Shown: piece by piece, positions 27,034 to 37,818 of the stretch
How positions within the stretch are numbered: position 1 is the stretch's first letter
How the letters are laid out: each line of letters starts with the position of its first letter
Made by a program: the position numbers and the translations under genes
From: CAWDDA01 sp963813345
GTDB taxonomy: Bacteria > Acidobacteriota > Blastocatellia > RBC074
DNA: 64,000 bases
NCBI GenBank assembly: GCA_963813345.1
Contig: CAWEYR010000002.1
Coordinates: 1-64,000, forward strand
Direction: 5' to 3'
Notes under the pieces: model-generated
The model's input: the letters and a program-made list of their open reading frames with translations, nothing else
What the model was told of the DNA's origin: nothing
The model's database searches: none

Positions 27034-28655
27034 ATGCGAAATGCAATCTGCCTCGTTCTATCAATCACCGCAGTTCTCGCCATTGCGCAGGAGAAACCAG
27101 TGACTCGCGCCGAGCTTACCAATTATGAACAGACGAGCCGTTATGACGATGTGATCCGGTTCTGTGACGAACTTGGCAAGCTGAGCCCTTTGGTTCGCGT
27201 AGACACTTTCGGCAAGTCGGAAGAAGGAAGGAATCTTCCACTTCTTATCCTATCCGATCCTCCAATTACTTCGCGAAGCGACGCGGTGCGGGCAGGCAAG
27301 CCGGTCATTTTCGTCATGGCCAATATTCATGCGGGTGAGGTCGAAGGCAAAGAGGCATCGCTCGACGTCGCGCGTCGACTCGCCACCGGCGATCTGAAAC
27401 CGGTTTTGAAAAATCTTGTGGTGCTGATCGCTCCGATCTACAACGCCGACGGCAACGAGAAGATCAGCCCGGCTAATCGTACTGCGCAGAATGGCCCGGT
27501 TGCCGGCGTTGGAACTCGCGAGAATGCGAAGGGCCTCGACCTCAATCGAGATTTCATGAAGCTCGAGTCGGCCGAGGCGAAATCACTGGTGCGGCTTTTC
27601 AACACGTGGGACCCTCATCTCACGGTGGACCTTCACACTACGAATGGCTCGTATCACGGTTATCACCTGACATACGCGCCGGCGCTCAATCCGAATACAA
27701 GTCCACAGCTGATCAGGTTCTCTCGCGAGATCATGCTTCCTCAGATAGCCGGCGCAGTCGAAAAGAAACACAAGTTTCGGACTTATTACTACGGCAACTT
27801 CGCGACGAGCGAAGCTATCGCGCGCGAGCTGAATTCATTTTGCCCTGCCGGTCGGACAGTGCCCGCACGGTTGAGACGCGCGTCTGGCGAACGTTCGATC
27901 ATCGCCCGAGATTCGGTAACAACTATGCTGGCCTGCGCAACCGGCTGACGATCCTTTCTGAAGCTTATAGCTACCTGGATTTCAAAAGACGCGTTGCCGT
28001 AACCGAAGCGTTTGTAGAGGAGATTCTGCGCTTCAGCGCAGCCAACAAGGCTGCGATTGTGAAGGTGATTGCTGACGCTGACAGCCAGGCACGTGCGGGA
28101 AAATTTGAGCCTCAGGGCGTCGAGTTCGCTCTCAAGGCAGCACCAAAACCCGTAGACATCCTTGTCGGCGAAGTTACGCGCGTTCGCAATCCGCGTTCAG
28201 ATCGTGAGATGACAGTAATGCTCGAGGACAGATTCAAGCCGGTGAGTATCCTCGAATACGGTACATTTGCAGCGACTCGCACCTCGACAATGCCCTACGC
28301 CTACATCTTTCGGGACGCGACAGTGCGCAAGATGCTTTCGGAACACGGAATCGATGTCGATGTGCTCGAGAAGCCGTTAAAAGTTGAGGTTGACGGCTTT
28401 CATATAGCTGAGGTCAATCGCGCCGCGAGAGCTTTTCAGGGTCACCAGGAGGTGCGTCTGAAAGGGCAGTGGAAGACAGAGACGATCACTTTCGAACCGG
28501 GAACATTTGTCGTCAAAACCGCGCAGAGGCTCGGCCCTCTCGCATTCTATCTGCTGGACGCTGAGAGCGATGATGGGCTGGTTACGTGGAACTTTCTCGA
28601 CGGTTATCTTGGGGCGGGGAAGGTGCTTCCAGTCTACAGGGCGAAACGCATGTAG
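27034..28655 (+). CDS. Secreted M14-family zinc carboxypeptidase (one frameshift)
   Basis: About 540 residues. Signal peptide MRNAICLVLSITAVLAIAQ. Zinc ligands of the M14 fold appear in NIHAGEVEGKEA (H-x-x-E) and VDLHTTNGSYHGYH (distal His), with GLDLNRDFMKLES as the substrate-binding loop. The frame breaks near 27850; the second half begins VETRVWRTFDHRPRFGNNYA and includes the region expected to hold the catalytic Glu. The C-terminal part (about 250 residues) is a domain of unknown role. Probably a periplasmic peptidase. Start ATG 27034 was chosen because an upstream in-frame start at 26953 would translate the inverted repeat. Confidence 0.85.
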
Positions 28656-28656
28656 G

Positions 28657-28731
28657 GCATGGAGTTCAAGCTTCAGCTTGCTCTTGCGAATCGAGCTGCC
28701 AGGAGCAAGCTGAAGCTTGAACTCCATGCCT
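28657..28731. repeat. Family B inverted repeat between convergent genes
   Basis: Arms GGCATGGAGTTCAAGCTTC / GAAGCTTGAACTCCATGCC extend to about 28 bp around a loop of about 19 nt. It fills the gap between the M14 peptidase and chrA stops, so it may serve as a bidirectional terminator. Confidence 0.8.
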
Positions 28732-30088
28732 AAATCAGTCCGCGCGAAATCACCCACTGCAGGAATCCGCAGCCTAAGATGATCAATACTGGATTCAAAC
28801 GCGCGCGCATCATGAGAAGAAAAGCGAGAGTCGCGACGCCATAGCTTGTCGCGGATGAACCGAGGCCCGACCGCGCCAGACTGACCCCGGCAGCAGCCAT
28901 CATTCCCACCACGGCTGGCGCAATGCCAGCAAGAAACGCCTGAACCTGCTTGTTCGACTGGAAGCGGTTGAGTGATGTTCCCGCGATCGAAGTCAGCACG
29001 AATGATGGGAGAAAGGCAGCAATCGTTGCTGCAAGAGCACCCGCGATACCAGCTACCTTATACCCGACGAAAGTTGAAGTGATCAGGATCGGTCCCGGAG
29101 TTATCTGTCCGAACGCCATGCCATCGGCAAACTCGGCGTGAGTCAGCCACTGATGCACTTCGACGACATCGGCTTCGATCTGAGGGACCATCACATAGCC
29201 GCCACCAAAGGTCACCGTTCCGATGCGAAGGAAGATCACAATCAGTCGCCAGAGGATGACAAACTGCTCGAGAAACGGCAGCGCGATCAGAACGAGAAGG
29301 ATGGGCGCTGCAAAACTGAAGAGTCGCCTTTCGCGTGTAGCTTCTTCCTGAACGGGTTCCTCTGCCGTGTCAGCTTCGGCTTCACTTTCTACCTCGGGCT
29401 CATTATCAGACTTCTTGCTTCGCAACTTTTTGCGCACTCGGCGGCGCGCGCGACTCTTGAACGATTGAATGAAGACGCCGATCAGACCTGACAACAGGAC
29501 AACTTCAGCAATCGTCGTTTCGGTAAAGATGAGAAGGAAGCCGACGGCAACGCCGAGTTCAAGGTGCCATTGTTTTTGAACAGCCGTCTTGCCAAGACGG
29601 ACGGTGTTAGCGGCGATCAACCCGACGACTGCTGCGCTGAATCCCTGAAAGACGCGGCGCGCGTCAGGGAAAACAATCAGGTAACCATGCGCGATCGAAA
29701 GTCCGAGCATTACGAGAAACGAAGGAACGAGAAAGCTTACTACCGAGACCAGGGCTCCTTTGAGACCAGCGAGTTTGAGGCCGATGTATGTGATCGCGTT
29801 GGCTGCGTTCGCTCCGGGCAGGCTTTGTGCGAGCGAGACAGCATCCAGGAATTCATGCTCGGTCAACCATCTCTTCTGACGGACGACTACGCGACGGATG
29901 TTGCCGAGAATTGCGAATCCACCGCCGAATCCGGTGGCTCCCATCGTGAAGAATGCAGTTGTGAGTTCCTTGAGCGCTACTTTCGACGGAGCCGGTTCGA
30001 ACTGTATCGCGAGCCAGGCTCGAATCGAGTCGACCCTTTCGCGAATATTCTCCTTCCAGCTCGTCGAAGTGTCGCCTATCGCGCTCAC
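28730..30088 (-). CDS. chrA: Chromate transporter ChrA (CHR family, full-length two-domain form)
   Basis: A 452-residue intact product. Two homologous halves are visible by the duplicated signature: GATGFGGGFAILGNIRRVVV in the first and GTVTFGGGYVMVPQIEADVV in the second, each followed by [WL]-L-T-x-x-[EF]-F and a P-G-[AP] motif (SLAQSLPGANA, GQITPGPILI). About ten membrane segments; a charged linker near residues 210-250 (RRRVRKKLRSKKSDNEPEVE) separates the halves. The family exports chromate, probably mistaking it for sulfate; the native substrate here is unproven. It is divergent from the F420 reductase gene with a short shared promoter region. Confidence 0.9.
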   Translation of the reverse strand: MSAIGDTSTSWKENIRERVDSIRAWLAIQFEPAPSKVALKELTTAFFTMGATGFGGGFAILGNIRRVVVRQKRWLTEHEFLDAVSLAQSLPGANAANAITYIGLKLAGLKGALVSVVSFLVPSFLVMLGLSIAHGYLIVFPDARRVFQGFSAAVVGLIAANTVRLGKTAVQKQWHLELGVAVGFLLIFTETTIAEVVLLSGLIGVFIQSFKSRARRRVRKKLRSKKSDNEPEVESEAEADTAEEPVQEEATRERRLFSFAAPILLVLIALPFLEQFVILWRLIVIFLRIGTVTFGGGYVMVPQIEADVVEVHQWLTHAEFADGMAFGQITPGPILITSTFVGYKVAGIAGALAATIAAFLPSFVLTSIAGTSLNRFQSNKQVQAFLAGIAPAVVGMMAAAGVSLARSGLGSSATSYGVATLAFLLMMRARLNPVLIILGCGFLQWVISRGLI

Positions 30089-30159
30089 TGAAACCTCCTC
30101 ATACGCGAAAGAGCGCGATGGGGAATTTGGTGCTACAATCCCGGCCCACCAAGGGGAAA

Positions 30160-30831
30160 ATGGCTCGAGAACGAATATCTATTATCGGGGGAAGCGGTGA
30201 TCAGGGTAAAGGGCTTGCTCTGAGATGGGCGCGCGCAGGTTACGAAGTAGTCATCGGATCACGCGATCGCGAGCGTGCAGCGGCGGCCGCCGATGACATT
30301 CGACAGCGTGCAGGGACAGAGGTGACTGCATCCGGCGCCCTCAACGCCGAAGCAGCGAGCGCGGCGCCAGCTGTAGTCCTTTGTGTACCGTTTGCTGCTC
30401 AGGCCGCTACACTCGGTGAGATTCGTGAGCATCTGAATCCTGGAACGCTCTTCATCGACGTGACGGTACCACTTGCGATTGCTGTCGGAGGCAAGCTGAC
30501 GCAGGTTTTGGGCGTATGGGATGGCTCTGCGGCCGAGCAAGCCGCGCGGATTCTGGGTGACCGGGTGGATGTGGTTTCGGCTTTTCATAATGCCGGCGCG
30601 GGAGCACTTCAGGACTTTGAGAAGCCGGTCGAATGCGACGTACTGGTTTGCGGTAATAGCAAAGGTGCGAAAGAGAAGACGCGCGCACTGGTTGAGGTGA
30701 TTTCAGGCTGCAGATATGTGGATGCGGGACCGCTCTCGAACTCGCGCACGGTCGAAGCAATCACAGCGCTTCTCGTTGGGATCAATATGCGTTACAAAAC
30801 GCATTCGGGCATAAGGATTACGGGGGTGTGA
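30160..30831 (+). CDS. npdG: NADPH-dependent F420 reductase (F420-dependent NADP oxidoreductase)
   Basis: A 223-residue product. Rossmann fold at the N-terminus (RISIIGGSGDQGKGLALRWA) with NADP-selective GSRDRERA, then VVLCVPFAAQAATL, FIDVTVPLAI, VSAFHNAGAGALQDF and the C-terminal YVDAGPLSNSRTVEAITALL, all typical of F420-dependent NADP reductases. It transfers hydride between NADP(H) and cofactor F420. Start ATG 30160 is preferred because AAGGGG lies 6 bp upstream; a start at 30118 is possible. TACAAT at 30134-30139 could be a -10 box. The presence of this enzyme suggests F420 use by the organism. Confidence 0.85.
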   Translation: MARERISIIGGSGDQGKGLALRWARAGYEVVIGSRDRERAAAAADDIRQRAGTEVTASGALNAEAASAAPAVVLCVPFAAQAATLGEIREHLNPGTLFIDVTVPLAIAVGGKLTQVLGVWDGSAAEQAARILGDRVDVVSAFHNAGAGALQDFEKPVECDVLVCGNSKGAKEKTRALVEVISGCRYVDAGPLSNSRTVEAITALLVGINMRYKTHSGIRITGV

Positions 30832-30839
30832 GAGGAAGT

Positions 30840-30966
30840 GGTCAGGGTCAGGGTCAGGGTCGGGGTCAGGGGTTTGAGTTCAAGCTTTAGCTTGTGGTTG
30901 GAATTGATAACCGCCAAGCTAAAGCTTGAACTCAAGACACTCCCTGACCCCCGACCCCCACTCCCT
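30840..30966. repeat. Family B inverted repeat with GTCAGG tandem flanks
   Basis: Core arms TTGAGTTCAAGCTTTAGCTTG / CAAGCTAAAGCTTGAACTCAA (30877-30935) are nested inside GGGTCAGGGTCAGGG / CCCTGACCCCCGACCC flanks, so the whole 127 bp is palindromic in plan. Confidence 0.8.
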
Positions 30967-31006
30967 TCTTCCCCTTTTTGACTGGCCTTGATTCACAGTT
31001 TCAGAG

Positions 31007-31197
31007 TATGATGCCGCTTATCTGTGAAACGGGTTAAGACTGGCTCGTGACTCGGCTGGCCGCCACTGGTTCTTCACGCCCCTGGAGTGGTTGTTGGCCT
31101 AATAAATATAATAGGATAGAAGCCTTATAGCTTAATCAGCTCATGATCTGACGCCCGTGCGCAGAGTTTATAGCGTTTGTAAAGGAGCACACCTCAC
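31007..31197 (+). promoter_or_regulatory. Possible structured leader/promoter of the giant cohesin-TIG gene
   Basis: It contains a nested inverted repeat GGCC-g-CCACT ... AGTGG-ttgtt-GGCC (31056-31100) followed by the -10-like TATAAT at 31107-31112 and a ribosome site AAAGGAG at 31181-31187, 11 bp from the ATG at 31198. Whether the hairpin is transcribed is unclear, because the -10-like box lies after it. Confidence 0.35.
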
Positions 31198-34100
31198 ATG
31201 AACATCCGTTCTACGTCTGTTAACTCGTCTTTTCGATACACGCTCGGGTTGGCTCTACTTGCCCTTACGGCTTTTGCCGGCGGTGCCTCATTCTCTGAAG
31301 CAGCCGGTGGATCGTCAATCAGGACACCCCAGGTTCGTATGCTGCGAGCACCCTCGATCGCCGCTGCTCCGGGAAGCCTTTTGAGCATTCCCGTCGAGCT
31401 GTTTGCGCAGGGCGATGAGCAGGATATCCGTTTCAGCCTGAAATTCGATTCCTCTGCTCTTGCTTTCGTTCGAGCCGAGCTCGGAGAGCACGCTCAAGGT
31501 GCGTTCTTGAACGTAGACGAAAGCTACGCAGCTTCAGGATCGATCGGCGTAACGATTGACCTCATCGAAGACCGGCACTTCCAGGTGGGAACGAATCATG
31601 TCGTCAATCTGCTGTTCCGTCTGGACGGTTCGCGGATGGGCCACCGGTCGACTCTCGAGTTCACGGACTTCCCTGTTGCTCGCAGCATTACGACTAAAGA
31701 CGCGGAAAGCCTCGAGACTGCCTTTACAAATGGCACAGTAGCCATCGCTGGAACGCTCGAGGCGGATGTTGCGCCGAGAACGAACGGTGACGGAAACCTT
31801 TCGCTTGGAGACTGGATCCAGGCAGGACGCTTCGCAGCGAAGATTGACAATGCTGGCACGGGCAGCGAATTCCAGAGTGCAGACAGTGCACCTCGTTCAA
31901 CTCTTGGTGACGGCCAGATCAGATTGGCCGACTGGGTTCAGGCGGGTCGTTACACGCAGACACTTGACCCGTCAACTCCGGCAGGTGGTCCAACGGCACC
32001 TCCAGGTGTCGCCGAGTCTGGAGCTGCTCCTCCGGCAGGAACGAACGAACAGACTCAGGGTCTTGTCGTCCGCGTCGCCAACACGACGTTTATGCGCGGG
32101 CAGGACAACTCGGTGGATATTCAGCTCGATGCCCAGGGCACTGAGAACGCGGTCGCATTTACGCTCAATTATGAACCAACCCACATGACGTTTGTGGGGG
32201 CGACCTTGGGGACGGGAGTTCCCGCAAACTCTGACGCAGTTCTCAACCTGAACAATTCGCAGCTCAATGCAGGTCGAATCGGAATCGCTCTTGCTCTTCG
32301 AGGTGGAGTCAACTTCGGTACGGGCACAAAGCAGCTGGTCGTGGTTCGCTTTACCGTGCCGACACTTGGCAACCAGAACTCATCAACGGTGAGCTTCACC
32401 GATGATGTGCTTGCCCGTGAAGTTGTCGATACAAATGCGAACGTGCTCGGGGCAACCTTTACAAACGGCACAATCAACTTCACTCCTACGGTGAATGCCG
32501 TGCCCATCATCTCGACGATTGCGCCGAGCTTTGTGAATGTCGGTGGACCGGCGTTCACATTGATCGTCATCGGCACGGATTTTGTTAACGGCGCGTCTGT
32601 CAGGATCGATGGCGCCGATATCGCCACGAATTTCGTGAGCGCCGGCGAGCTGCAGGCGTTCGTGCCTGCTTCACTCATAGCCCAAACAGCTGTTCTCTCA
32701 GTGACGGTGCGAAACCCGGCACCGGGAGGCGGCATTTCAGCGACGCTCTTCCTATCGGTCCAGAATCCCCCACCAGTGCTGACTGAGCTGAGTCCAAACA
32801 TCGTTGGAGTCAATACAGGTGGATTCGTTCTGCGCGCGCGAGGATCGAACTTTGCGCAAGGCGCAATTCTGCGTGTTCGAGGTGAGGAACGTCAGACCAC
32901 GTTCGTCAGCAGTACTGAGCTGACGGCCGCGATTCTGGCAAGTGACATCAGCGAGCTTGGCACAGCTCAGATTACGGTAAGAAACCCCGAGCCTGGCGGA
33001 GGTGTTTCGAATGAGCTTCCGCTCCTGATCGTCACACCGAATGGGCTTCCGAGACTCACGAGTCTCGAGCCTGAAACAAAAGTTCCAGGAGATACCGCCT
33101 TCACGCTGGTACTCAACGGTACCAATTTTGGCATCAACGCCGTGGTTACCTGGGCCGGCAGTCCGCGGCCAACGCACTTTGTTGATTCAACCAGACTGAC
33201 CGCTGATATCTCTGCTGCTGATATTGCGGTTGCAGGCACGTTCCAGGTGAGGGTTGTAAATCCTCCACCGGGAGGCGGCAACTCGAATCTATTGCCGTTT
33301 GTAGTGGCGGGAACACCCAATCCGGTGCCTACACTGACGGCGATCAATCCGACGCAAGTGACATCGGGCGGGCCTGACTTCAATCTGGTAGTGACCGGTA
33401 CGAACTTCACGTCGAGCAGTCTCGTTCTCTTCAACAATCTCGGCACGTCAGACAACGTTCATATCACCAACCGAACTGAGAGCAGTGATCTTCGCTTCCG
33501 ATATCGCTACAGGCGGAATTGCGAATATTACTGTTTCAAACCCGCCACCGGGCGGCGGTGTGACTGCTCCGCAGACGCTGACGATCAATCTCGGAGTACC
33601 CGCGATCACTCTACTCAGTCCGTCATCAGCGCTTGCTGGCGGAGCTGCGTTTAGTCTCGGTGTCACGGGAACGAGCTTTGCTCAGGGCTCGGTAGTCCGA
33701 TGGAATGGTGCTGACCGCACCACTGAGTTCATCAGCGGCACAGAGCTGCGCGCGTCGATCACTGCCGCCGACATCGCCGCTATCGGTACTGCATCGGTAA
33801 CCGTCTTCAGCCCGCCGCCGGGAGGAGGCCTTTCGAACGCTGTGAACTTCACGATCCGCGCGGATAACAATCCGCTTCCGAGGATCGAGACGCTGACTCC
33901 GTCACAAGCGTTCGTGAATGGCACCGGATTTACTCTGACAGTTGTCGGCAGCGGCTTCGTCGACGGCTCGTCTGTAAGATGGGATGGGAGCTCGCGGCCA
34001 ACTACGTTTGTCGATTCAACCAGACTGACGGCCGCGATTCCGGCGGCGGATCTGACGTCAATTCGTACCGTCCCGATAACAGTCTTTAACTCGACTCCGG

Positions 34101-36620
34101 GCGGAGGCACGTCGAATCCTGTCAACTTCAGCGTCGTCGCACAACCTCCGACCGCGCCCCAGATTTCTTCGATCACTCCGAGCACGGTCAACGCGGGCGG
34201 CCAGGCATTCGCTTTGGCGGTCGAGGGAGCGAACTTCAACGAGAGCTCGGTGGTTCAGTTCAACAGTTCCGATCGGGTGACACAGTTTGTCAACACGACT
34301 CAACTGATCGCTCAGATCACGCAGGAGGACGTTCGATTTGGCGGCATTGCAACGATCAACGTAATCAACCGTCCAAACGGTGGAACGTCGAATGTCGTCA
34401 ATCTGACGATCCTCAATCCGGTCCCGACGATTACCGCAACGAACCCGAATATCCTGGCGAGAGGAACACAGGCTCAGTCCATTCAAGTATCTGGAACAAA
34501 CTTCGGTGGGTCGATGGTGGTTCAAGTCAATGGTCAACCGCGTGATACTACGGTGATCAGTCCGACACTCGCGAATGTTCTCATTCTCGGTTCGGACACG
34601 GCCAACATTGGCACTTTGACACTGATCGCCAGGAATCCTTTGCCCGGGGGCGGAGACTCGAATGCGTTTCCACTCCAGGTCGTACAGAGCAATCCGTTGC
34701 CCAGGCTCGAGTCGATTACACCCGACTCTGCAAACGCAGGAGGACCAGCGTTCTCACTCGTAGCTCAGGGTACGAGCTTTGTTCCGGGCTCCATTGTCAG
34801 ATTCGGCACTCGAGACCTGCAAACAGAGTACATTTCAGCTACGAACCTGGTCGCACAGGTGACGCCGGTCGATCTGCAACTTGGTGGACAGGTTCCAGTC
34901 CGGGTCATCAACCCCGCGCCCGGAGGCGGCAATAGCGGCGCAGTATTCTTCTCGATTACGACTCTGCCGCCGACGCTTACAAGCGTCACGCCAAACCCAA
35001 TTGTCGGCACGGCGCAACCTGTCGCGGTGACGGTTGATGGTACAAACTTCGCCGGCGCGTCGGTTGTCAGATTCAACGGTGTTGCAAAACAGACCCAGTT
35101 CGTAAGTGGGACACGACTCGTGATGACATTGCAGCCTTTCGACCTGGTGGGTATCACTTCAGCATCGATCGAAGTGTTCACGCCACCGCCGGGAGGAGGC
35201 ACCTCGAACAGCGTCACGGTGGGAGTAACTCCGCTCGCGGCGCCGCCGCCGATCATCAGTTCACTGGATCCTGCGGCTGTTGTCGTCGGAAGTGGTGCAA
35301 CTTCACTTCGCGTGATTGGCTCGCAGTTCTTCCCGACTACAGTTATCCAGGTCAATGGAGCTGCGCGGCCGACCTCTTTCGTGAGCCAGACCGAGCTGCA
35401 GATGACGCTCACGGCTCAGGACCTGGCGGCAGTAACCACACTGGTGATTACTGCATTCACGCCGGCACCGGGTGGCGGAACATCGAATGCTGTGAATTTT
35501 GCCGTGGTTGGTGGTGCGGCACCAGCGCCAACACTGGTGAGCCTGCAGCCAGCGACTGGAGTGCTTGGAACGCCATTCATCCTGGTCGCCAACGGCACCA
35601 ACATTCAGCCTCAATCCGTCATTCAGGTAAATGGCCAGAGCCGGGCAAGCTCGTTCATCAGCGGTACGCAGCTCTCGACGCAGCTTACGGCGAATGATGT
35701 CGCTGCGGCGGGCCAACTGAGCATCACTATCTTTACACCTGCTCCGGGAGGCGGAACCTCGAATGCTCTGTCGCTGCAGATCGTCGCGGAGAGCTTCCCG
35801 ACGCCTGCTGATCACGTCGCTCAGTCCGACAGAAGTGATAGCGGGCGGACCCGCATTCAGTTTGACAGTGAATGGTGATGGATTCCGATCAGGATCAGTG
35901 GTGCGTGTGAACGGCCAGAACCGGCCGACGACGATCATCAACGTTACTCAACTTGTAGCCCAGTTGTCCGCCAACGACATTTCCATAGAGGGTCAGTTGC
36001 CTATAACTGTCTTCAACCCGTCGCCGGGTGGAGGGCTGTCGAACACTCTCGTTCTGCTGATCACTTCGCCAGGTCCGCCACAGCCGTGCCGCGAGATCTG
36101 TTGGAGCTCGGCGGCCTACTGGGATAGGAATCCTTCGAGCTGGCCAAGTGGATCGGTATTTGTTGGTGGAGCCAATGGCAACGCACCGATACCGATCTCG
36201 CCCTCTGACCACGCTATCCATCAGGCTCTCGAGGGCGGACCCGGACCGTTGCAACAGCTGAACCAACAGTACGTCGCGTGGCAGTTCAATTTCCTCAGGG
36301 CAGGAAACAATGCCAATGCGGCAAAGGGGAGCAACGCGCAGTGCTACGGCCTCGAATTTCCGCCCTTTACACTTACCAATCTCGAAACGATCTCGGTGGT
36401 TACTCCACTCGGGACCATCGAGGCCCAGGTGCGACTGGCAATCCAACAGAATCGCGTCGACGACTACATCCCGCTCGCGGATGTGATGAGGTTGTTCAAC
36501 GGCAATAACCCCTTCGACACTTGCTTCAAACCTGGTGGCATTGTCAGTAGCTTCAGCAGCTCAGGTATTGCGGGCGGCAACGAAACCCCCGCGATTCTGA
36601 GGCGCCGGCAGGAAAGGTAG
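31198..36620 (+). CDS. Giant secreted protein: cohesin-like, dockerin-like, cohesin-like, 13 TIG/IPT repeats (two frameshifts)
   Basis: About 1,807 residues. Signal peptide near residues 1-38 (FRYTLGLALLALTAFAGGAS). Residues about 45-185 resemble a cohesin module (PGSLLSIPVELFAQGDEQD, LKFDSSALAF). Residues about 190-255 hold two dockerin-like calcium loops (TNGDGNLSLGDWIQAGRFAA and LGDGQIRLADWVQAGRY). A second cohesin-like module spans about 285-430 (FMRGQDNSVDIQLDAQGTEN). Thirteen TIG/IPT repeats of about 87 residues follow, each with G-x-x-F-x-L-x-[VA]-x-G-[TS]-x-F, F-[VI]-[SD]-x-T-x-L and N-P-x-P-G-G-G-x-S-N. The last 180 residues are a Cys-containing C-terminal domain (PCREICWSSAAYWDRNPSSW). 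Frame breaks lie near 33458 (repeat 4) and 35805 (repeat 13). It probably acts at the cell surface in adhesion or assembly; no anchor motif is seen. Confidence 0.88.
32506..36075 (+). repeat. Tandem TIG/IPT-encoding repeats (13 units of about 265 bp)
   Basis: Unit boundaries are marked by codons for N-P-x-P-G-G-G-x-S-N at roughly 265-bp intervals (for example near 32730, 32995, 33270, 33545, 33820, 34105, 34645, 34920, 35190, 35475, 35745, 36030); repeat 7 has lost the P-G-G-G core (NRPNGGTSN). Units are diverged at DNA level, so this is old duplication. Confidence 0.85.
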
Positions 36621-36628
36621 GAAGAAGA

Positions 36629-36768
36629 AGGGGTCAGGGGTCAGGGGTCAGTGGTCGGTTTGAGTTCAAGCTTTAGCTTGCTGGTTGGTAGTTCGAGTTG
36701 ACAACGAGCAAGCTAAAGCTTGAACTCGAACCCTACGACCCCGACCCCTGACCCCTGACCCCTTTTCC
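36629..36768. repeat. Family B inverted repeat with GGGGTCA tandem flanks
   Basis: Inner arms GAGTTCAAGCTTTAGCTTG / CAAGCTAAAGCTTGAACTC lie at 36661-36729, and outer arms AGGGGTCAGGGGTCAGGGG / complement at 36629-36768. It separates the convergent TIG gene and hpnA-like gene and supplies the last codons (VRGQGSGS) of the latter. Confidence 0.85.
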
Positions 36769-37736
36769 AAACCACTCAATCGCCCTCACAAGCGCACCTT
36801 CAATCGGGCTTTGCGGCAGGCCAAGTTCCCGCACGGCTTTGCTCGAATCGTAGAACATCTTTTCCCGGGACATTCTGACTGAATCGATCGACAGTCGCGG
36901 CCTGCGATGGCCGAGCCGTCCAAGTACCGCTTCGTCAAAGTATGCCGCAGCAAGTGGAAAGCTTTGAGGAATCGAGAAGCGTGGTGCAGGAAGGCCTGTA
37001 GAGCTTCGCGAGAAGGTCCAGCAATTCCTTCAGCGTCATATTCCTGTTACCGAGAATGTACCGCTCTCCTGTCCGCCCTCGCTCATACGCCAGTAAATGA
37101 CCGCGAGCGACATCGACGACATCGATCACGTTTAACCCCGTATCGACGTAGAACGGCATGCGTCCTTCAAGAAAACGCACAATGATCTCCCCCGTAGGCG
37201 TAGGTTTGACATCGTACGATCCGATCGGAGTCGAAGGACTGACTACGACAACGTCCAGGCCGTCGCGTGCGGCTTCGAGCGCCACTCGCTCGGCGAGCAG
37301 TTTGGACTTCTTATAGTCGCCGACAAGATGCTCGAGTGGCGCCTGCGATTCTTCGCTGGCAACCTGTCCGTTCTGAGGTACGCCGATCGCAGCCACCGAG
37401 CTTGTGTAAACAAACCGTCTTACCTTCGCGCGCCGCGCCGCAGCGAGCATCAGGCGCGTGCCTTCGACGTTGGTGCTGTAGATCGCCTCGCGATCACGTC
37501 TGAAGAGTGAGTAGAGCGCAGCGACATGAAAGACCGCATCGCACTCGCCTATCAGATCAGCGAGTCGAGGTTCGTCATTGAGGTCGCCCTCGACTACCTC
37601 GAGCGGAAGACCTGATGAGGTTGCTGCGATCGCTCGATGCTCGTACGAGTGCTCTCACGCTGTGACCGTCACCCAGCAGCGTCCGGACGAGGTTCGCTCC
37701 AACAAAACCTGATGCTCCGGTGACAAAGGCTCGCAT
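36733..37736 (-). CDS. hpnA: HpnA-like NAD-dependent sugar epimerase (two frameshifts)
   Basis: About 335 residues across three frames. N-terminal Rossmann motif VTGASGFVGANLVRTLLGDG, then EGDLNDEPRLADLIGECDAV, FHVAALYSLFRRDREAIYST, the catalytic-type FVYTSSVAAIGVP and the Y-x-x-x-K in GDYKKSKLLAE, then PSTPIGSYDVKPTPTGEIIV, RMPFYVDTGLNVIDVVDVAR and RYILGNRNMTLKELLDLL. This order and wording match hopanoid-associated sugar epimerases. Breaks fall near 37617 and 36995; the C-terminus SREKMFYDSSKAVRELGLPQ also fits. Other hopanoid genes are not in the window, so the hopanoid role is inferred from the family only. Confidence 0.8.
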
Positions 37737-37756
37737 GATTGTCCGTCAGAAACACT

Positions 37757-37792
37757 GAAGGCAGCGGGAGCACATTGCTGCCTGCTGCCTTC
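37757..37792 (-). terminator. Possible terminator hairpin downstream of yjbQ
   Basis: Perfect 9-bp arms GAAGGCAGC / GCTGCCTTC enclose an 18-nt loop between the yjbQ-like stop (37819) and the epimerase start (37736). No clear U-tract, so it could equally be an attenuating hairpin. Confidence 0.35.
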
Positions 37793-37818
37793 GAGAAGAC
37801 TTCCGGTGGGGCGGTGTT

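Noticed and set aside
31007..31197. Leader considered as a cyclic-di-GMP or other known riboswitch
   Set aside because: I could not place the conserved core of any riboswitch class I know; only generic stems are visible.
32169..35941. Long open frames on the minus strand across the TIG-repeat gene
   Set aside because: They mirror the repeated G-G-G and P-G-G-G codons of the plus-strand TIG units, repeat with the same 265-bp period and have no signal or domain of their own.
32506..36075. Evenly spaced repeats considered as a CRISPR-like array
   Set aside because: The period is about 265 bp and the units are coding TIG domains, not short identical repeats with spacers.
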